64,000 nt of DNA, from contig NZ_JAFMPS010000009.1 in assembly GCF_020667895.1 (NCBI RefSeq), positions 1-64,000 on the forward strand, read 5' to 3'. This stretch comes from Alcanivorax sp. 1008. Lineage in GTDB: Bacteria > Pseudomonadota > Gammaproteobacteria > Pseudomonadales > Alcanivoracaceae. Made by a program: the position numbers and the translations under genes. This document shows, piece after piece, positions 43,798 through 53,992 of this stretch. Position 1 is the stretch's first letter. Every line of letters begins with the position of its first letter. The notes below the pieces were generated by a model, which was not told the DNA's origin, ran no database searches, and saw nothing but the letters and a program-made list of their open reading frames with translations.

Positions 43798-45762
43798 TTA
43801 GTCAGGTAGTGATATGTATCCTTTCTCATACATTTCAGTTTGATGCTTGTTCCAGTCCTGCTGAACCCTGTTGTTGGTGCGTTTCATATTTTCGTTGACG
43901 GTTGACCGCCACGCTTCAAGATCTTTTCGTTTCTGCTCTCTGCGCTCCATCTCTGCTATCCGCGCTGCATTTTCCTTTGCAAAAGCCGCTTTGGCCTGCT
44001 GCTGCCTTATGTACTCTTCCTGCGCGCGCTGCCTCTCGGCGACATGCTTTTGTAGTAGAATATTGGCGGTTGCGGGATTCCTTTCTACGTAACGACTTCT
44101 CTCGCTGTCCGTCGCGTAGCTGGAAAAAAGAAAGTCCTCAGCTATGTCTTTGGATACGTTAGCCGCCCTCTTCATTCCAGCCACATCCCCGGAATTCTTC
44201 GCTTTCCGGTAATCTATCCATGCCTGCCTGACCAGTTCGGCCTCCCGGGCTTCGGCGGCAATTCGTTCTTGCCTTTTTTCTTCTCGAATTGCGATTTTAA
44301 GATCATTCGCCGCTGCGTTAATGATATTCATACCTTCTTGGATCGAGGCAAATTCCTGCTTGGGAAGCGTTAAATGGAATTCATCAAGGGATATCCATTT
44401 GTTGCTGCCTAGTGGCTGCGCAAATAACCACCCGTCCGCGTGATAAGCAATGTCGTTCCAGAGCGGATCCGTCATGAGAGCGAAGTCCGCACTTGCTTTG
44501 CCCCAGGAATAGCCGCCAGCTTGATTGTCATAAGCGACCAGCCAGAATTTTGGCGCCAGACCCTCCCGCGTATTGCTGGTTACTTGCCCGCTTTCATTCA
44601 AGCGAACCATGATCTCAGCGGGCTTCACGCCCAGAGTACCGGGAGGGGCTTGAAATGTTCCGTCTTCCTGAAGAAAACCATATAGACCTTTGGTGCCCTG
44701 AAGGGGCCCGATGACATTCCAGATGACCCTGTGTTCTGTATTTGAAAGGCCTTGAGTGATGTCGGAATCCACCATGGGCTGGATTTTGAATTGCCCTGGC
44801 AGAAGTGTTTTGACCTCCTCCATCTTGTCGCCGCTAATGATGTGCAATTTATGAGTGCTTCTCCTCTCAATATCACTCCTGGCGTCTTTTGCAGCGATCT
44901 GCTCTGCCTGCGTCATTCTCTCGGGCGGTATGTTTTTCCTGTTGCCATACTGCATTACATAGGCCGTTGGGAAGAAAGAGTATGAATCAATAATGTCGGG
45001 CGTATATTTCAGTTTTGTTTCTTCATTGCTGACAAAAGCCAGATTGTTACCGGCCCTGAAAAGATAGTTCATATATTCTCTTGACCTTAAAGCGTATCCA
45101 CCTCCCTTCTCTTCAAGAAAGTCGTGCTCGAAAGTCTGCTTCTCTACTTTGCCCCAGTGTTTCACTGTTACACCGTCCGCATTGATAAAGACGGCATTAA
45201 TGTAGCCTGACCTGTCAGTGGGAATCTCGATAAAAAATGCGTCAGCATAGACGCGACCGTTTTCGAACTTCGTTTGATACGGGTGAACAAACACATCTTC
45301 AATGTATTTGGTGCCGGATGTATTTTGCGTAGAGCGAAAGGTAATAATTCCATACCTGTCCGTTTGCATAAAACCAATATCGACGTAGCAATCTTCTCGA
45401 TTGACCTTTGCGCCGGGATATCTCAATCCATACGTCATATTGCCCTGTCTGGAGCCTTCTGATCCGACATCTTCGGACGCAGGATTTCTGCCATAGTATT
45501 TGCAAGATTTACCAGACGGCATCTTCCACAAAATGGTGTCTGCATTACCGGTGTGGTCCCTTTTCTCGACGACTGTTGTAGAGCCGGGCTTTGGCCGTTC
45601 ACATGAAAATATTTGGTATGTGTTTTGTTTTTCAGAAATCGTTGCCACGACAGGACTGTCTTTGACACAGCTATACCAGGAATAATTGATTGGGGCGGAG
45701 CTGCACGCGGTAAGGAGGAGGGCAGCCGAAAACAAAGCCGCTTTTAGTTGAAGTTTGGACAT
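43798..45762 (-). CDS. Large lipoprotein of unknown function
   Basis: This protein of about 654 residues has a lipoprotein signal (MSKLQLKAALFSAALLLTAC) and a mature part with no family I recognise. The N-terminal half looks beta-rich with aromatic-glycine repeats (TDRYGIITFRS, YINAVFINADGVTVKHWGKVEKQTF). The C-terminal third is long charged helix (AAANDLKIAIREEKRQERIAAEAREAEL ... QRAQEEYIRQQQAKAAFAKENAARIAEMERREQKRKDLEAW), likely coiled coil. ATG 45762 has GGAG six bases upstream. It is somewhat AT-richer than its neighbours and stands alone on its strand. Confidence 0.7.
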   Translation of the reverse strand: MSKLQLKAALFSAALLLTACSSAPINYSWYSCVKDSPVVATISEKQNTYQIFSCERPKPGSTTVVEKRDHTGNADTILWKMPSGKSCKYYGRNPASEDVGSEGSRQGNMTYGLRYPGAKVNREDCYVDIGFMQTDRYGIITFRSTQNTSGTKYIEDVFVHPYQTKFENGRVYADAFFIEIPTDRSGYINAVFINADGVTVKHWGKVEKQTFEHDFLEEKGGGYALRSREYMNYLFRAGNNLAFVSNEETKLKYTPDIIDSYSFFPTAYVMQYGNRKNIPPERMTQAEQIAAKDARSDIERRSTHKLHIISGDKMEEVKTLLPGQFKIQPMVDSDITQGLSNTEHRVIWNVIGPLQGTKGLYGFLQEDGTFQAPPGTLGVKPAEIMVRLNESGQVTSNTREGLAPKFWLVAYDNQAGGYSWGKASADFALMTDPLWNDIAYHADGWLFAQPLGSNKWISLDEFHLTLPKQEFASIQEGMNIINAAANDLKIAIREEKRQERIAAEAREAELVRQAWIDYRKAKNSGDVAGMKRAANVSKDIAEDFLFSSYATDSERSRYVERNPATANILLQKHVAERQRAQEEYIRQQQAKAAFAKENAARIAEMERREQKRKDLEAWRSTVNENMKRTNNRVQQDWNKHQTEMYEKGYISLPD

Positions 45763-46012
45763 CTTTGGCTCCGCTACCATTGGCCTTAAGGGACAGTTCC
45801 GAACAACTATACTATTGCTTTATCAAACAGTTCATTACCTCGCTGGGGCCGTGCGCCTACCCGAGCCCGATGGCGATATTGGTACCTTCGTCCTATTTAC
45901 CTCTCCGGCAGCATAAGTAAGCATCGCTTGCCTGGCTTCAGGAGCGCCGGACGCTTGTCTGACGCGGTAATAACAACAATAGACCCGCCTGTGCGGGCAC
46001 AGGACCGATACC

Positions 46013-47566
46013 ATGACCGTAACCCTTCCTGCCTTGCTGGCGCGTGGCGCCACGCTGTCCCTGCTGTTGCTGATGTCCGGCTGCTACTGGGAAAACTGGA
46101 CCAAGACCGAGTCGGTGGAGCCCCAGTATTTGGTGCAGCCGGAAAGTGCCGCGCAGCTGGTGGACTATGTCGGCCGGGCGAGCCGCGCTGGCAAGCGGGT
46201 GCGTATGACCGGTTCGGGGCACTCGGCCTCAGAGGTGGCGATTACCCGGGATGTCATGTTTACCCCGGAAAAGCTGAACAAACCGCTGGCGCTGGACCAA
46301 AGCCGCCTGAAGAACCCCAATGATCCGACCCTGGCCCGGGTCATGAGCGGCATCCGGGTGAGGGATCTGAACGCGTTTCTTGATGCCAATGGTCGCGCAC
46401 TGATCAATATGGGTGGTTATGACGGTCAGACCATTGCCGGAGTGATGATGACCGCCACCCATGGTTCCGGTCTCGCCTACGGGCCCATGGCAGACCAGAT
46501 CGTCAGTTTGCAGGTTGTCGGTGAGCGCGGCCGGATGATGCAGATCGAGCCGGCCAACGGCATTACCAACCCTGCTACCTGGCCTGGCTATCTGGAAGAA
46601 AATCGGAAAATTCCGGTTGAACTGATTCAGGATGACGACGCATTTAATGCGGCCCGGGTAGCCATTGGCTCTATGGGTGTGGTGTATGCAGTAACCCTGA
46701 AAACCGATCGCAAGTTCTGGCTGCGGGAAAAGCGTTGGAAGACCACCTGGGAGGAGCTGTCAGCGCCAGGCGGTGCCATTGAACGACTGATTGCCGGTCA
46801 GCCGGTTTATGCGGATCGTCCATCGCCGGAACATTGGGAGCTGCAATACAGCCCTTATGCCACCGCGGACGGCACCCATTCGGTGCTGGTGACCGAGCGT
46901 TACCGTTCCTATACGCCGCTGCCGGAACAGTCGCAGTCTCAGCGCGGCCAGCCCGGCACCGAATTTGTTTCTGGTTTGATTACCCTGTTTGAAAAGCCGC
47001 TGGCGTGGATTCTCAGCACCATTCCGAGTCTGGCGCCGACGATTCTCGAAACCACGCTGGATACCCAGCAGGATGATAATTTTACTAATGTCTCCTACCG
47101 CGTCTTCAATATTGGAGTGGTTAATTACACCGACGCTATCGCCATTGAGGCGGCCTTTGATATTCGCGACACAGTGGCCGGTATTGAGCGCTCATTCAGC
47201 CTGGCGCAATCCATGCTGGCCCGCGGCATTCCTCACACCGGCCCGATTGCGGTTCGGTTCGTAAAAAGCACGGACAACTTTATTGCCATGCAGCAAGGCC
47301 GCAATTCCATGTTCATGGAAGTCATTATGCTGGCGGACACGCGGGGCGCGCAGGATTTGCTGAAAACCTATCAGCGCACCATGCGCGATGAGTTCTCGGC
47401 GCGACCGCATTGGGGGCTGGATCTGAAGCTGCTGCAAAGTAGCGCGGAGGCGAGCGTCCTGTATCCCAAGTGGAACGACTGGATCACCCAGTTCCGTCGT
47501 TTCAACAAAGGCACATTCGACGGCAAGGTTACTGACCGGTTAGGCATTTCCGTCAAGCCACGCTAG
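46013..47566 (+). CDS. FAD-linked oxidase of the ALO type, lipoprotein
   Basis: This 517-residue protein has a lipobox signal (LSLLLLMSGC) and a PCMH-type FAD-binding domain (about 35-215: YLVQPESAAQLVDYVGRASRAGKRVRMTGSGHSASEVA and MGGYDGQTIAGVMMTATHGSG). A C-terminal part of the sugar-1,4-lactone oxidase type follows (WFNDWITQFRRFNKGTFDG-like end). Enzymes of this group oxidise alcohols or lactones. A membrane-anchored periplasmic location is unusual for the group. It is followed by an SDR 18 bp downstream. Confidence 0.8.
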   Translation: MTVTLPALLARGATLSLLLLMSGCYWENWTKTESVEPQYLVQPESAAQLVDYVGRASRAGKRVRMTGSGHSASEVAITRDVMFTPEKLNKPLALDQSRLKNPNDPTLARVMSGIRVRDLNAFLDANGRALINMGGYDGQTIAGVMMTATHGSGLAYGPMADQIVSLQVVGERGRMMQIEPANGITNPATWPGYLEENRKIPVELIQDDDAFNAARVAIGSMGVVYAVTLKTDRKFWLREKRWKTTWEELSAPGGAIERLIAGQPVYADRPSPEHWELQYSPYATADGTHSVLVTERYRSYTPLPEQSQSQRGQPGTEFVSGLITLFEKPLAWILSTIPSLAPTILETTLDTQQDDNFTNVSYRVFNIGVVNYTDAIAIEAAFDIRDTVAGIERSFSLAQSMLARGIPHTGPIAVRFVKSTDNFIAMQQGRNSMFMEVIMLADTRGAQDLLKTYQRTMRDEFSARPHWGLDLKLLQSSAEASVLYPKWNDWITQFRRFNKGTFDGKVTDRLGISVKPR

Positions 47567-47584
47567 ATATCAGAAGGAAATGTA

Positions 47585-48400
47585 ATGGCAGGCAAACTGA
47601 ATTTTCGCGAGCGCTGGGTGCTGGTAACAGGGGCATCCTCCGGACTCGGTGAGGAAATGGCGAATCAACTTGCTGCCGAGTATGGGGCGAACCTGATACT
47701 AGTGGCGCGGCGAGCGGATCGCCTGTCAGATTTGGCCGCCAAACTGGAAAGCGCCCATGGTGTTCATTGCAAGGTGATCGCTGCAGATCTTTCCCGACAT
47801 GGGGATGTGCAGCGTGTGTTTCATGAGGCAACCGCTGAGCATGAAATCCATGGCGTTATTCTTAACGCCGGTATTACCCATTTCGGCAAGCATCAGGATC
47901 TTTCCTGGGAGCGTTTTGAAACTCTACTGCAAACCAATTTGGTAGGCGTTGTCTGGCTGGTTAATAACTTTCTTCCCTACTTTGCAGGCAAAGGCATTGA
48001 TGGGGCGATCATGTTAGTGAGCAGCATGGCAGGGATGATGCCAGTGCCGTATCAGGCCGCTTATGCGGGCAGCAAAGCGTTCCTGACAAACTTCGGTCAA
48101 AGCCTATCGGAGGAGCTGCGAGGGGAGGCGGTGTCGATCACAGTTTTCTCCCCAGGCGGAATTGCAACGCCCATGGCGCACAATAGTGATCTTCGCTACT
48201 TCGAGAACACCATGTTTCTTCAGGACGTAGCTTCCTGCGCGGCACAGGGGTTGGCCGCTATGGCAGCTCGCCGCAGGCTCTATGTGCCAGGGAAATTTAA
48301 TCGCTTGCAGCTGTTCTCATCCCGATTTGTCCCGCGTGCATTCTCGGCAGCGCTAACAGGAGCGACTTACCGTAAGGCATTGAGGGCAGCGGGACACTAG
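47585..48400 (+). CDS. Short-chain dehydrogenase
   Basis: This 271-residue SDR has TGASSGLG, NADPH-type VARRADR, NAGIT and the catalytic YAGSK. It starts 18 bp after the FAD oxidase and is probably co-transcribed. It resembles DltE-type SDRs. It converges with speE. The substrate is unknown. Confidence 0.85.
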   Translation: MAGKLNFRERWVLVTGASSGLGEEMANQLAAEYGANLILVARRADRLSDLAAKLESAHGVHCKVIAADLSRHGDVQRVFHEATAEHEIHGVILNAGITHFGKHQDLSWERFETLLQTNLVGVVWLVNNFLPYFAGKGIDGAIMLVSSMAGMMPVPYQAAYAGSKAFLTNFGQSLSEELRGEAVSITVFSPGGIATPMAHNSDLRYFENTMFLQDVASCAAQGLAAMAARRRLYVPGKFNRLQLFSSRFVPRAFSAALTGATYRKALRAAGH

Positions 48401-48408
48401 GTCGGCGG

Positions 48409-49260
48409 TCAGCCCAGCGCTTTCTTCATAAACGGCGGCAACTGCAGCGCGCCCTCATGAATGCCGGCGGTGTAGTACTGGGTTTCAAAAGTTTTCCCAG
48501 CAGACGCATCCCGGCGGAAGCTGCCAACATCGCAGCCTTTACCGGCCATGGTGCAGCTCCACCATCCCGACGGATAAACCGGCTGCGGGAACGGCAGGGT
48601 CTGGGTGCTGGTGAAACCGGCTTCGCGCATGTTGGCGTGCAGGTCCTTAATGATGGTGTCAGCGTGCAGCAGTGGTGATTCGCTTTGCTGGACGATGATG
48701 CCGCCGTCGCGCAGCACACGGTGGCAATCACGGAAGAAATCCGCCTTGAACAGGCCTTCGGCCGGGCCTACCGGGTCGGTGGAGTCGACGATGATTATAT
48801 CAACGCTGCCGGCTTCGCATTCCTGCATCCACTTCACACCGTCTATAAACAGCAGCTCGGCACGGGGATCGTTATTGGACTCGCATAACTCCGGAAAGTA
48901 TTTCTCGGACATGCGGGTAACCATCTCATCGATATCGATTTGGGTGGCCTTTTCAACACCCGGGTGGCGCAGTACTTCGCGCAGGGTGCCGCAGTCACCG
49001 CCACCGATAATCACTACTCGCTTCGGGTCTGCATGGGCAAACAGTGCCGGGTGCGACATCATCTCGTGATAGAGAAAGTTGTCGCGGCTGGTGACCATGG
49101 TGCAGCCATCAATGGTCATCAGATAGCCGAAGGTGTCGGTTTCCCACATTTCGATATGCTGGTATGCGGTCTGCACCTGTTCCAGCTTCTTGGTCAGGCG
49201 CAGGCCAAAGGCGGTGCCAGCGGAGTCGAAATGTTCAATAAACCAGCGAGATTCGGTCAT
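48409..49260 (-). CDS. speE: Spermidine synthase SpeE
   Basis: This 283-residue aminopropyltransferase makes spermidine from putrescine and decarboxylated S-adenosylmethionine. It has GGGDCGTLREVLRH (SAM-type site), the catalytic region DSTDPVGPAEGLF and the polyamine-site QTAYQHIEMWE. ATG 49260 gives the normal N-terminus. It is divergent from speA, an arginine decarboxylase, so the two share a promoter region and a pathway. Confidence 0.94.
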   Translation of the reverse strand: MTESRWFIEHFDSAGTAFGLRLTKKLEQVQTAYQHIEMWETDTFGYLMTIDGCTMVTSRDNFLYHEMMSHPALFAHADPKRVVIIGGGDCGTLREVLRHPGVEKATQIDIDEMVTRMSEKYFPELCESNNDPRAELLFIDGVKWMQECEAGSVDIIIVDSTDPVGPAEGLFKADFFRDCHRVLRDGGIIVQQSESPLLHADTIIKDLHANMREAGFTSTQTLPFPQPVYPSGWWSCTMAGKGCDVGSFRRDASAGKTFETQYYTAGIHEGALQLPPFMKKALG

Positions 49261-49455
49261 CGGGGCGGTACCTCTTGTGCTTGCCTGGTCAGGCGCAATG
49301 CGTGTCCCGGGGTAGGGGCAGTAAACGGGGCGCATTCTAGCCTGAATAAATGACCAATTCCTTACCTTCCGGCGGCTGGAGTTTTCAATGCGCAAGCCGC
49401 TGCTACTGGCGGCGCTGTGCGTCTATACTGCGTGCCATTATTGATTGGAGGTGCC

Positions 49456-51342
49456 ATGAGTAGCTGGAGTACCGCAGACGCCCTGAGAATCTACAACGTG
49501 GACCGTTGGGGTGACGGCTATTTTGGTGTCGATAGCGACGGTCATGTCACGGTACGCCCGTGCGGCACGGATGATGGCCCGACCGCGCGGCTTGAGGATG
49601 TTTTGGCTGTATGCCGCGAGCAGGGGCTACGTAGCCCGGTGCTGGTGCGCTTCGGCGGCATTTTGCGGCACCGTGTGAAGATGTTGGCCGGTGCCTTTCG
49701 TGGCGCTATCAGCGCTCAGGACTACAAGGGCGGCTATACACCGGTTTACCCGATAAAGGTCAATCAACAGCGCCGGGTCGTCACTGAGCTGTTGCGTGGC
49801 GCCGAGGGTGATCAGGCGCTGGGATTGGAGGCTGGCTCAAAGCCGGAGTTACTGGCAGTGCTGGCCCTGTCCCGTGGTGCTGGTAGCACCATAGTCTGCA
49901 ATGGCTACAAAGACCGGGAGTACGTTCGTCTTGCGCTGATGGGCGAGAAGCTCGGCTTCCGGGTCAATATCGTGGTCGAAAAGCTGTCCGAGCTGGCCAT
50001 GATCCTGCGCGAGTCAGAGGACCTGGGTGTGGCGCCGCGTATCGGCCTGCGGGTCCGGCTAATGTCGATTAGCAAGGGTAACTGGCAGAACTCGGGTGGC
50101 GAGAAAGCCAAATTCGGACTGTCAGCAGCACAGCTGGTGGAGGCAGTAGAAATCTGCCGCGCCGCGGGCAAGCTGGACTGTGTACGCATGCTGCATTTTC
50201 ATCTTGGCTCTCAGGTGGCCAATATTCAGGACATCAAGGCCGGTATGCGTGAGGCGGCGCGCTACTATCAGGAATTACGTGAGCTGGGAGCGGCGGTTGA
50301 TACTATGGATGTGGGTGGTGGTTTGGGGGTCGACTATGAAGGCACTCGCTCCCGTTCCTACTGCTCAATGAACTACGCCATGGCTGACTATGCCTGGCAT
50401 ATTGTGCAGACACTGAAAGAGTTGTGTGACCGCTCCGGACTGCCCCACCCCCATGTAATTTCCGAATCGGGCCGGGCACTTACCGCACACCATGCGGTGC
50501 TGCTGGCCAATGTGATTGATCGTGAGACTCTGTCGATTAGTGATGTCTCGGTGCCTGCGGCGCAAGCCGCTGCGGAAGTGCAGTTGCTGTGGCAGCTGAA
50601 TGAATCCTTGCGCGGCCCCAGTCCCAACTTGTTGGAGATCTATCAGGACGTGTTGGGGGCCTGGCAGGATATCCATCAGCGCTATTTGCTGGGTGAATTG
50701 TCGCTGACTGAGCGCGCAGTGGCGGAGCGGCTATATATCAACTGCCAGATTGCCATTCGTGAGCGCCTTGACGCATCGCGCAAGCATCAGCGCGCCTTGC
50801 TGGACGAGTTGAATGAAAAGCTGGCGGACAAGCTTTTCGTCAATTTCTCCGTATTCCAGTCGGTGCCGGATGTTTGGGGTATTGACCAGATTTTCCCGAT
50901 TTTGCCGCTGTCCGGCTTGAATCGGATGCCAACCCGACGTGCCGTGCTGCAGGATATCACCTGTGATTCAGACGGCCGGATCGACCAGTATGTTGATGGC
51001 GAGGGCCTTGAGACCACGCTACCCATGCCGGATGGTGCTGATACGGAGTTGGGCATCTTTATGGTGGGTGCATATCAGGAAATTCTGGGTGACCTGCATA
51101 ACCTGTTTGGTGATACGGATTCAGTGGACGCGGAAATTGATTCCGCCGGGCAGGTGCAGCTTGATCATGCCATTCAGGGCGATACGGTCAGTAGCGTACT
51201 GCGCCTGGTAAATTATGATCCGGAAAAACTACTGGATGCCCTGCGCAGCCATTGCGAGAAAGCTTCGCTCAGCACCGAGCAGCGGCAGCAGTTTGTGTTG
51301 GAAATGAGTGATGGCCTAGCGGGGTATACCTACCTTGAGTAA
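49456..51342 (+). CDS. speA: Biosynthetic arginine decarboxylase SpeA
   Basis: This 628-residue PLP enzyme converts arginine to agmatine for putrescine synthesis. It has the cofactor lysine K101 in PIKVNQQ, the glycine-rich DVGGGLGVDYEGT and the C-terminal WGIDQIFPILPL. The start is ATG 49456 with GGAGGT at 49447-49452. It is divergent from speE and overlaps the DUF4112 gene at its 3' end. Confidence 0.95.
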   Translation: MSSWSTADALRIYNVDRWGDGYFGVDSDGHVTVRPCGTDDGPTARLEDVLAVCREQGLRSPVLVRFGGILRHRVKMLAGAFRGAISAQDYKGGYTPVYPIKVNQQRRVVTELLRGAEGDQALGLEAGSKPELLAVLALSRGAGSTIVCNGYKDREYVRLALMGEKLGFRVNIVVEKLSELAMILRESEDLGVAPRIGLRVRLMSISKGNWQNSGGEKAKFGLSAAQLVEAVEICRAAGKLDCVRMLHFHLGSQVANIQDIKAGMREAARYYQELRELGAAVDTMDVGGGLGVDYEGTRSRSYCSMNYAMADYAWHIVQTLKELCDRSGLPHPHVISESGRALTAHHAVLLANVIDRETLSISDVSVPAAQAAAEVQLLWQLNESLRGPSPNLLEIYQDVLGAWQDIHQRYLLGELSLTERAVAERLYINCQIAIRERLDASRKHQRALLDELNEKLADKLFVNFSVFQSVPDVWGIDQIFPILPLSGLNRMPTRRAVLQDITCDSDGRIDQYVDGEGLETTLPMPDGADTELGIFMVGAYQEILGDLHNLFGDTDSVDAEIDSAGQVQLDHAIQGDTVSSVLRLVNYDPEKLLDALRSHCEKASLSTEQRQQFVLEMSDGLAGYTYLE

Positions 51343-51784
51343 AAGAAAGGAACACGAATACCGTCAGGCGTTAGCGCGTCTGGACAAGTATTCCAAAATG
51401 ACCGATTCGCAGTTCAGTATTCCATTTACTGGCATTCGTTTTGGCGTTGACCCGATTCTCGGTTTGCTTCCAGTGATCGGTGACTTTATTGGTCTATTAC
51501 TATCACTGCCGGTGTTGATCGAAGCCAACCGTATCGGTGCGCCGGCAGAGCTTAAGCGCAAGATGATCCGCAATATGATTATCGAAGCGGTGATGGGGGT
51601 GGTGCCGGTAGTTGGTGATGTATTCGATATCTACTGGAAAGCCAATACTCGTAATACCGCATTGCTGCGCGGCTGGATCAAGTCCCACATCGTTCCGGAG
51701 AAAACCACGGAGCCAAAAGAGTGGCTGATGATTGTTGTGCTCGGATTGCTGCTGGTCGCTCTGTTGGCCTGGCTGATCCTGTAG
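51335..51784 (+). CDS. DUF4112 membrane protein
   Basis: This 149-residue protein has two hydrophobic segments (FGVDPILGLLPVIGDFIGLLLSLPVL and MIVVLGLLLVALLAWLIL) and the repeated motif LPVIGD / VPVVGDVFDIYWKANTRN typical of DUF4112. The start is TTG 51335 overlapping the end of speA by eight bases, which implies coupling. Its role is unknown. It ends at a strong terminator. Confidence 0.8.
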   Translation: MSKRKEHEYRQALARLDKYSKMTDSQFSIPFTGIRFGVDPILGLLPVIGDFIGLLLSLPVLIEANRIGAPAELKRKMIRNMIIEAVMGVVPVVGDVFDIYWKANTRNTALLRGWIKSHIVPEKTTEPKEWLMIVVLGLLLVALLAWLIL

Positions 51785-51828
51785 CGTTGGCTTCAGTCAG
51801 GGCTTCTTACAGCGCAATACGCTTAATA

Positions 51829-51857
51829 AAAAAACGGCCCATAAAGGGCCGTTTTTT
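51829..51857. terminator. Bidirectional intrinsic terminator
   Basis: AAAACGGCCC pairs with GGGCCGTTTT around an ATAAA loop with T runs on both strands, between DUF4112 and the convergent slyD. Confidence 0.95.
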
Positions 51858-51894
51858 ATTCTGGCTGATGCAGCCCCGGCGGGGGTGCGTCAAC

Positions 51895-52380
51895 TCAGTG
51901 GTGATGACCGCCTTCGCCATGAACGTGGCCATGCTCCAGCTCTTCTTCAGAAGCTGCACGCACAGCAGTCACTTCAATGGCAAAATTCAGCACTTCGCCA
52001 GCCAGCGGATGGTTGCCATCTACGGTGACGGTGTCGCCTTCAATCTTGGTGATGGTGAACAGGCGAGGGCCGGCACCGGTGTCAGCCTGAAACTGCATGC
52101 CTGTCTCCAGGTGATCAACACCCTGGAAAGCTTCCCGCGGAACTTCCTGGATCAGTTCAGCGTGATGTTCGCCATAGCCGTCTTCTGGATTGACGGATAC
52201 ATCGAACTTGTCACCGGCGCTTTTGCCGGTAAGGGCGTTTTCCAGCCCCGGAACGATGTTGCCATGGCCGTGCAGATAGGCCATTGGCTCGCCGTGTTCA
52301 ACCGACGAATCAACCTTCTCGCCAGCCTTGTTGGTCAGAGTGTAGTGGATAGATACCACCATATTTTCAGCAATTTGCAT
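51895..52380 (-). CDS. slyD: SlyD-type FKBP peptidyl-prolyl isomerase
   Basis: This 161-residue foldase/metallochaperone has an FKBP domain (VVSIHYTLTNKAGEKVDSS ... HGHGNIVPGLENALTGK) interrupted by the IF chaperone insert (PEDGYGEHHAELIQEVPREAFQ), and a histidine-rich C-terminus (EHGHVHGEGGHHH) that can bind nickel. Confidence 0.93.
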   Translation of the reverse strand: MQIAENMVVSIHYTLTNKAGEKVDSSVEHGEPMAYLHGHGNIVPGLENALTGKSAGDKFDVSVNPEDGYGEHHAELIQEVPREAFQGVDHLETGMQFQADTGAGPRLFTITKIEGDTVTVDGNHPLAGEVLNFAIEVTAVRAASEEELEHGHVHGEGGHHH

Positions 52381-52480
52381 CTGTATCTCTGCTGCGGTCG
52401 TGGGTTTGAGGGGTTTATCCTACCGGTCTGACGGCGCCCTGCCTACCGCTGCTGGTCGGCAGGGCCGTCGTTGCCGCAGG

Positions 52481-53866
52481 TCAGAGCAGCTGGCGGGAGC
52501 GTGATACGGCGGCGCGAACTTGCTCTGGCGCGGTGCCGCCGATGTGGTTGCGCGCACTGACGGAGCCTTCCAGTGTCAGCACATCAAATACATCTTCACC
52601 GATCTCGTTACTGAACTGCTGTAGCTCGCTTAGCGACATATCAGCCAGATCTTTTTTGCTGGCGACGCCATGGGCAACAGCCTTGCCTACAATTTCATGG
52701 GCATCACGGAAGGCGATGCCTTTGCGCACCAAGTAGTCGGCCAGATCGGTGGCCGTGGCAAAGCCGCGGCGCGCCGCTTCACGCATGATTTCGCGGTTTG
52801 GCTCGATCGCCGGAATCATATCGGCGAAGGCACGCAGGCAGCCTTTCAAAGTGTCAGCGGCATCGAATAGGGGTTCTTTATCTTCCTGATTGTCCTTGTT
52901 GTAGGCCAGCGGCTGCGACTTCATCAGGGTTAGCAGTGCAATCAGATGGCCGTTAACGCGGCCGGTCTTGCCTCGCACCAGCTCTGGCACGTCGGGGTTT
53001 TTCTTTTGCGGCATGATAGAGCTGCCGGTGCAGAAACGGTCCGGCAGATTGATGAACTGGAACTGTGCAGAGGTCCACAGCACCAGCTCTTCGCTCATCC
53101 GCGACAGATGGGTCATGCACAGTGCGGCCAGAGCGCAAAACTCGATGGCGAAGTCGCGGTCACTCACCGCATCCAGTGAGTTAAAGCAGACTTCATCAAA
53201 ACCCAATAGCTCGCGGGTGCGCTCGCGGATAATCGGATAGGTCGTGCCAGCCAGTGCCGCAGAGCCCAATGGCATGCGGTTAACCCGTTTGCGGCAGTCA
53301 GCAAGACGCTCGCGATCGCGCCGTATCATTTCAAACCAGGCCAACAGGTGGTGGCCGAAAGTGACTGGCTGGGCGGTCTGCAGGTGGGTGAAGCCGGGCA
53401 TGATGGTGGCGGCTTCACGCTCAGCCAGTCCAAGAAAGCCTTCCATCAGGCGCTTCATTTCGCCATCGATAAAATCGATTTCATCACGTAGCCACAAACG
53501 GATATCGGTGGCTACCTGATCGTTGCGTGAGCGGCCGGTATGCAGCTTTTTGCCGGTGATGCCGATGCGGTCGGTGAGGCGTGCTTCAATATTCATGTGC
53601 ACGTCTTCGAGAGCTACCGACCACTGGAACTCGCCGCGTTCGATTTCACCCTTGATGGTGTTCAGGCCCTCAATGATGGCGTCTCGCTCCGCATCGGTGA
53701 GCACGCCCGCTTCCGCCAGCATGGTGGCATGGGCGATGGAGCCGCGGATGTCCTGAGCATACATGCGCTTGTCAAAATTGACGCTGGCGGTGAAGGCCTG
53801 GACAAAGGCATCGGTGGACTCGGTGAAGCGGCCACCCCAGAGCTGGTTCTGTTGGGTATCGGTCAT
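52481..53866 (-). CDS. argH: Argininosuccinate lyase ArgH
   Basis: This 461-residue enzyme performs the last step of arginine synthesis, cleaving argininosuccinate into arginine and fumarate. It has [23 protein letters not shown] and the signature [12 protein letters not shown] with the catalytic serine. ATG 53866 gives the usual N-terminus [14 protein letters not shown]. It sits beside algZ/algR and the hem genes, the pseudomonad arrangement. Confidence 0.96.
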   Translation of the reverse strand: MTDTQQNQLWGGRFTESTDAFVQAFTASVNFDKRMYAQDIRGSIAHATMLAEAGVLTDAERDAIIEGLNTIKGEIERGEFQWSVALEDVHMNIEARLTDRIGITGKKLHTGRSRNDQVATDIRLWLRDEIDFIDGEMKRLMEGFLGLAEREAATIMPGFTHLQTAQPVTFGHHLLAWFEMIRRDRERLADCRKRVNRMPLGSAALAGTTYPIIRERTRELLGFDEVCFNSLDAVSDRDFAIEFCALAALCMTHLSRMSEELVLWTSAQFQFINLPDRFCTGSSIMPQKKNPDVPELVRGKTGRVNGHLIALLTLMKSQPLAYNKDNQEDKEPLFDAADTLKGCLRAFADMIPAIEPNREIMREAARRGFATATDLADYLVRKGIAFRDAHEIVGKAVAHGVASKKDLADMSLSELQQFSNEIGEDVFDVLTLEGSVSARNHIGGTAPEQVRAAVSRSRQLL

Positions 53867-53992
53867 GATGGTCAGGCTCGGCGGATCAGCACATCGGGCG
53901 CGCAGTATATAAGGAACAGGCGCCGGATTCATGCGCCGGCTATCGTCCGCAATGCGGGTGCGGTATAACAGTTGTCGCCGATGAGGGATGCC

